Source: Paenibacillaceae bacterium UBA6304 | Lineage (GTDB): Bacteria; Bacillota; Bacilli; Paenibacillales; Paenibacillaceae | Assembly: GCA_002439285.1 (NCBI GenBank) | Contig: DJTQ01000441.1 | Span: forward strand, 1-14,857 | Length of the DNA stretch: 14,857 bases | Direction: 5' to 3' | The notes under the pieces: model-generated | Told to the model about the DNA's origin: nothing | What the model saw: the letters and a program-made list of their open reading frames with translations, nothing else | Database searches by the model: none | Program-made: the position numbers and the translations under genes | Shown: positions 13,508 through 14,857 of the stretch, piece by piece | Position numbering within the stretch: position 1 is the first letter of the stretch | How the letters are laid out: every line of letters starts with the position of its first letter

Positions 13508-13568
13508 GAAATGGAGCTGCCCCTTTGCAGTCTGAACCAACCTGCTATAGGACAGCCCCTCCATCTTT
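13508..13568 (-). terminator. Imperfect hairpin downstream of the SLH gene
   Basis: ATGGAG and CTG (13511-13519) pair with CAG and CTCCAT (13553-13564) around a GGG bulge on one side. AAA/TTT extends the outer end past one bulged base. On the minus strand it is followed by TTCAGTTTGC, a weak T-tract. It could end the SLH transcript, but the loop is long and the call is tentative. Confidence 0.3.
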
Positions 13569-13619
13569 ATTTTCTAGCTATTTTAGTTTCTGATCCAGCT
13601 CTCGAGGACGCACAGAAGA

Positions 13620-14857
13620 CTACTGGGTAACCGGTTGGTCCGTTTTACCTTGCAGCTTAACAAGCTGCATAATGACCGAAGCCGCTTCCGCCTTCGTCAC
13701 GACACCTTTCGGATTAAACTTGCCGTTCTGGGACTTCAACAGCCCCAGCTTCACAGCAAGCGCTACTTCTCCCTTGTTGGTGATGGAGTCCTTGTCGCTG
13801 AATTGATTCAGGACTTCATCCCCTTTTAAGAACTCAGCCATCTTGTCGTATCTGACGATCGAAGTCAGCATGGCGGCAAATTGTTCCCGTGTCAGCTTCG
13901 AATCAATCTGCAGCTTACTGTCCCGATCAATCCATTTCCGGTCCGCCGCATAGCTGACCGCTTCATAATACGGACTGTCCGGTTCCACTCCCGAGATGGC
14001 CTTCTTCTCGTTCATTCCGTAATTACCGGCATAATCCTTGTAATAAGGCGTTACGGCTCTAGCCATCATAGTGAGCCATTCGCCGGCTGTTATTTCCTGA
14101 TCAGGCTTCACGTTCCCCTTCTCGTCAGGGGTAATTACTCCGTACTCCACCAGGGTTGCGAGATCTTGTTCGGCCCAGTGCCCCTTCAGGTCGGTGGGAA
14201 GCACGGCCGGAGCGGCCGACCCCCAATTATCATAGACTGTTGTCCATTTGCCGGATACCGCATCAAGCAATTGATATATTTTGTCCGGGTCCTTGACTTC
14301 AGGACTGTAAGCCAACCTGATTTGCTGCTCCACATAGGTGTCATCGACCGTGTACCCTCCGATACTGGTATACTGCAGCTTCATTCCGTAGAGATTCCCG
14401 TATGCCTCCAGCGCATCTTCCTTCGTCATGGTTGCCGCAGCCGGTTGAACCGTAATCTTGTCGAGACCCGGGCTGCGTCCTATACTGTACGTTTGCAGCC
14501 GTCCGTAGATATCGAACGATAATGTAATCTGAACGCTATTCACCGGCAAACCATGAACAAAGCGAATAAAATGATAGCTGTATCCGGTTTCGTCCGAGGC
14601 AAGCTTAGCAGCATCTTCATTCTCAATCAGCTTGAAATCTTTACTAGCATTCGGAACCATCCGGTTCACCAGTTCGGACGCTTTCTGATGGGCGGCTTGT
14701 TCTGTCAGCTTGGTTGCTCCGGCTGAAGGGGGAGATGCCGCCTCCTGCCGCTGACTATAATCCCTATATTCCTCTATACGAAACTCGAGAATTTGCCCTG
14801 TTAAGGCATCCACTTCCGCAGAGGTTTGGGATGGAAACGCGGCTGCTCTGGACATAG
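13620..14857 (-). CDS. YcdB/YcdC-like S-layer homology (SLH) surface protein, 5' partial
   Basis: The frame is open at the right edge, so the N-terminus and signal peptide are missing; the ATG at 14853-14855 is internal. The first ~30 residues hold VDALTGQILEFRIEEY, and residues 55-210 repeat the theme (KASELVNRMVPNASKDFKL, VNSVQITLSFDIYGRLQTYSIG, LLDAVSGKWTTVYD). These match YcdB/YcdC (PepSY-like) domains. Three SLH modules follow: LKGHWAEQDLATLVEYGVI (223-266), DSPYYEAVSYAADRKWI (290-337), and FSDKDSITNKGEVALAVKLGLL (352-402). The SLH part should bind pyruvylated secondary cell-wall polymer. The PepSY-like part is often thought to inhibit or chaperone secreted peptidases. The architecture is typical of Paenibacillus. 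Confidence 0.9.
   Translation of the reverse strand, partial: MSRAAAFPSQTSAEVDALTGQILEFRIEEYRDYSQRQEAASPPSAGATKLTEQAAHQKASELVNRMVPNASKDFKLIENEDAAKLASDETGYSYHFIRFVHGLPVNSVQITLSFDIYGRLQTYSIGRSPGLDKITVQPAAATMTKEDALEAYGNLYGMKLQYTSIGGYTVDDTYVEQQIRLAYSPEVKDPDKIYQLLDAVSGKWTTVYDNWGSAAPAVLPTDLKGHWAEQDLATLVEYGVITPDEKGNVKPDQEITAGEWLTMMARAVTPYYKDYAGNYGMNEKKAISGVEPDSPYYEAVSYAADRKWIDRDSKLQIDSKLTREQFAAMLTSIVRYDKMAEFLKGDEVLNQFSDKDSITNKGEVALAVKLGLLKSQNGKFNPKGVVTKAEAASVIMQLVKLQGKTDQPVTQ

Noticed and set aside
1..14857. CRISPR array, tRNA, rRNA or insertion sequence
   Set aside because: No regularly spaced direct repeats, no tRNA-like cloverleaf or rRNA-like stretch, and no transposase-like frame were seen on reading both strands.

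Overview
The window looks like a chromosomal segment from a Paenibacillus-type Gram-positive bacterium (Bacillales, Paenibacillaceae). This is an inference from several things. Base composition is moderate. Shine-Dalgarno sites are strong (AAGGAG, AGGAGG) and TTG/GTG starts are frequent. There are lipoproteins with a lipobox, a secreted protein with a copper-amine-oxidase-type stalk domain, a YcdB/YcdC-like protein ending in three S-layer homology (SLH) modules, and a PhoB-type two-component system. I see no rRNA, tRNA, CRISPR array or complete insertion sequence. No gene-free stretch exceeds about 260 bases.

Left part (1-2180). A class I SAM methyltransferase is cut by the left edge. It converges on a lipoprotein gene, and the two stop codons share the palindrome CTATAG. 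Next come a DinB-family protein with its own terminator and an intergenic region holding a nearly perfect 25-bp inverted repeat.

Middle left (2101-7306), all on the minus strand. A response regulator and histidine kinase are directly joined (TAG then ATG). Downstream lies a two-gene unit: a beta-propeller-like lipoprotein and a stalk-domain secreted protein. The promoter of that unit has a good -10, a poor -35, and two TTACAAG direct repeats 11 bp apart just upstream, so it is a candidate target of the adjacent regulator. A TetR-family gene lies upstream of the two-component genes and diverges from a ketopantoate-reductase-like gene. GTTGAA/TTCAAC elements fill the region between them.

Middle (7307-9737). 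After the reductase comes the most unusual gene of the window. It is a single chain with an N-terminal Phd/YefM antitoxin-like DNA-binding domain and a C-terminal Uma2 (DUF820, PD-(D/E)xK-like) nuclease domain. Its promoter carries two TTAGCTAA palindromes 33 bp apart, one overlapping the -10, which suggests self-repression. An AlkA-type DNA glycosylase gene converges on it.

Right part (9922-13087). This is a MerR module. An Mta/TipA-like MerR regulator diverges from an MFS exporter gene. Both genes have a promoter with the long 19-bp spacer typical of MerR control, and the two 31-bp promoters match at 23 positions. An NHL/beta-propeller gene sits directly behind merR. Both the NHL gene and the MFS gene carry a single frameshift (near 10415 and 12946), so the output side of the module is damaged or the assembly has indels there.

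Right end (12993-14857). A small four-helix membrane protein overlaps the ancestral 3' end of the MFS gene on the other strand. It is followed by a YcdB/YcdC-SLH cell-surface protein cut by the right edge.
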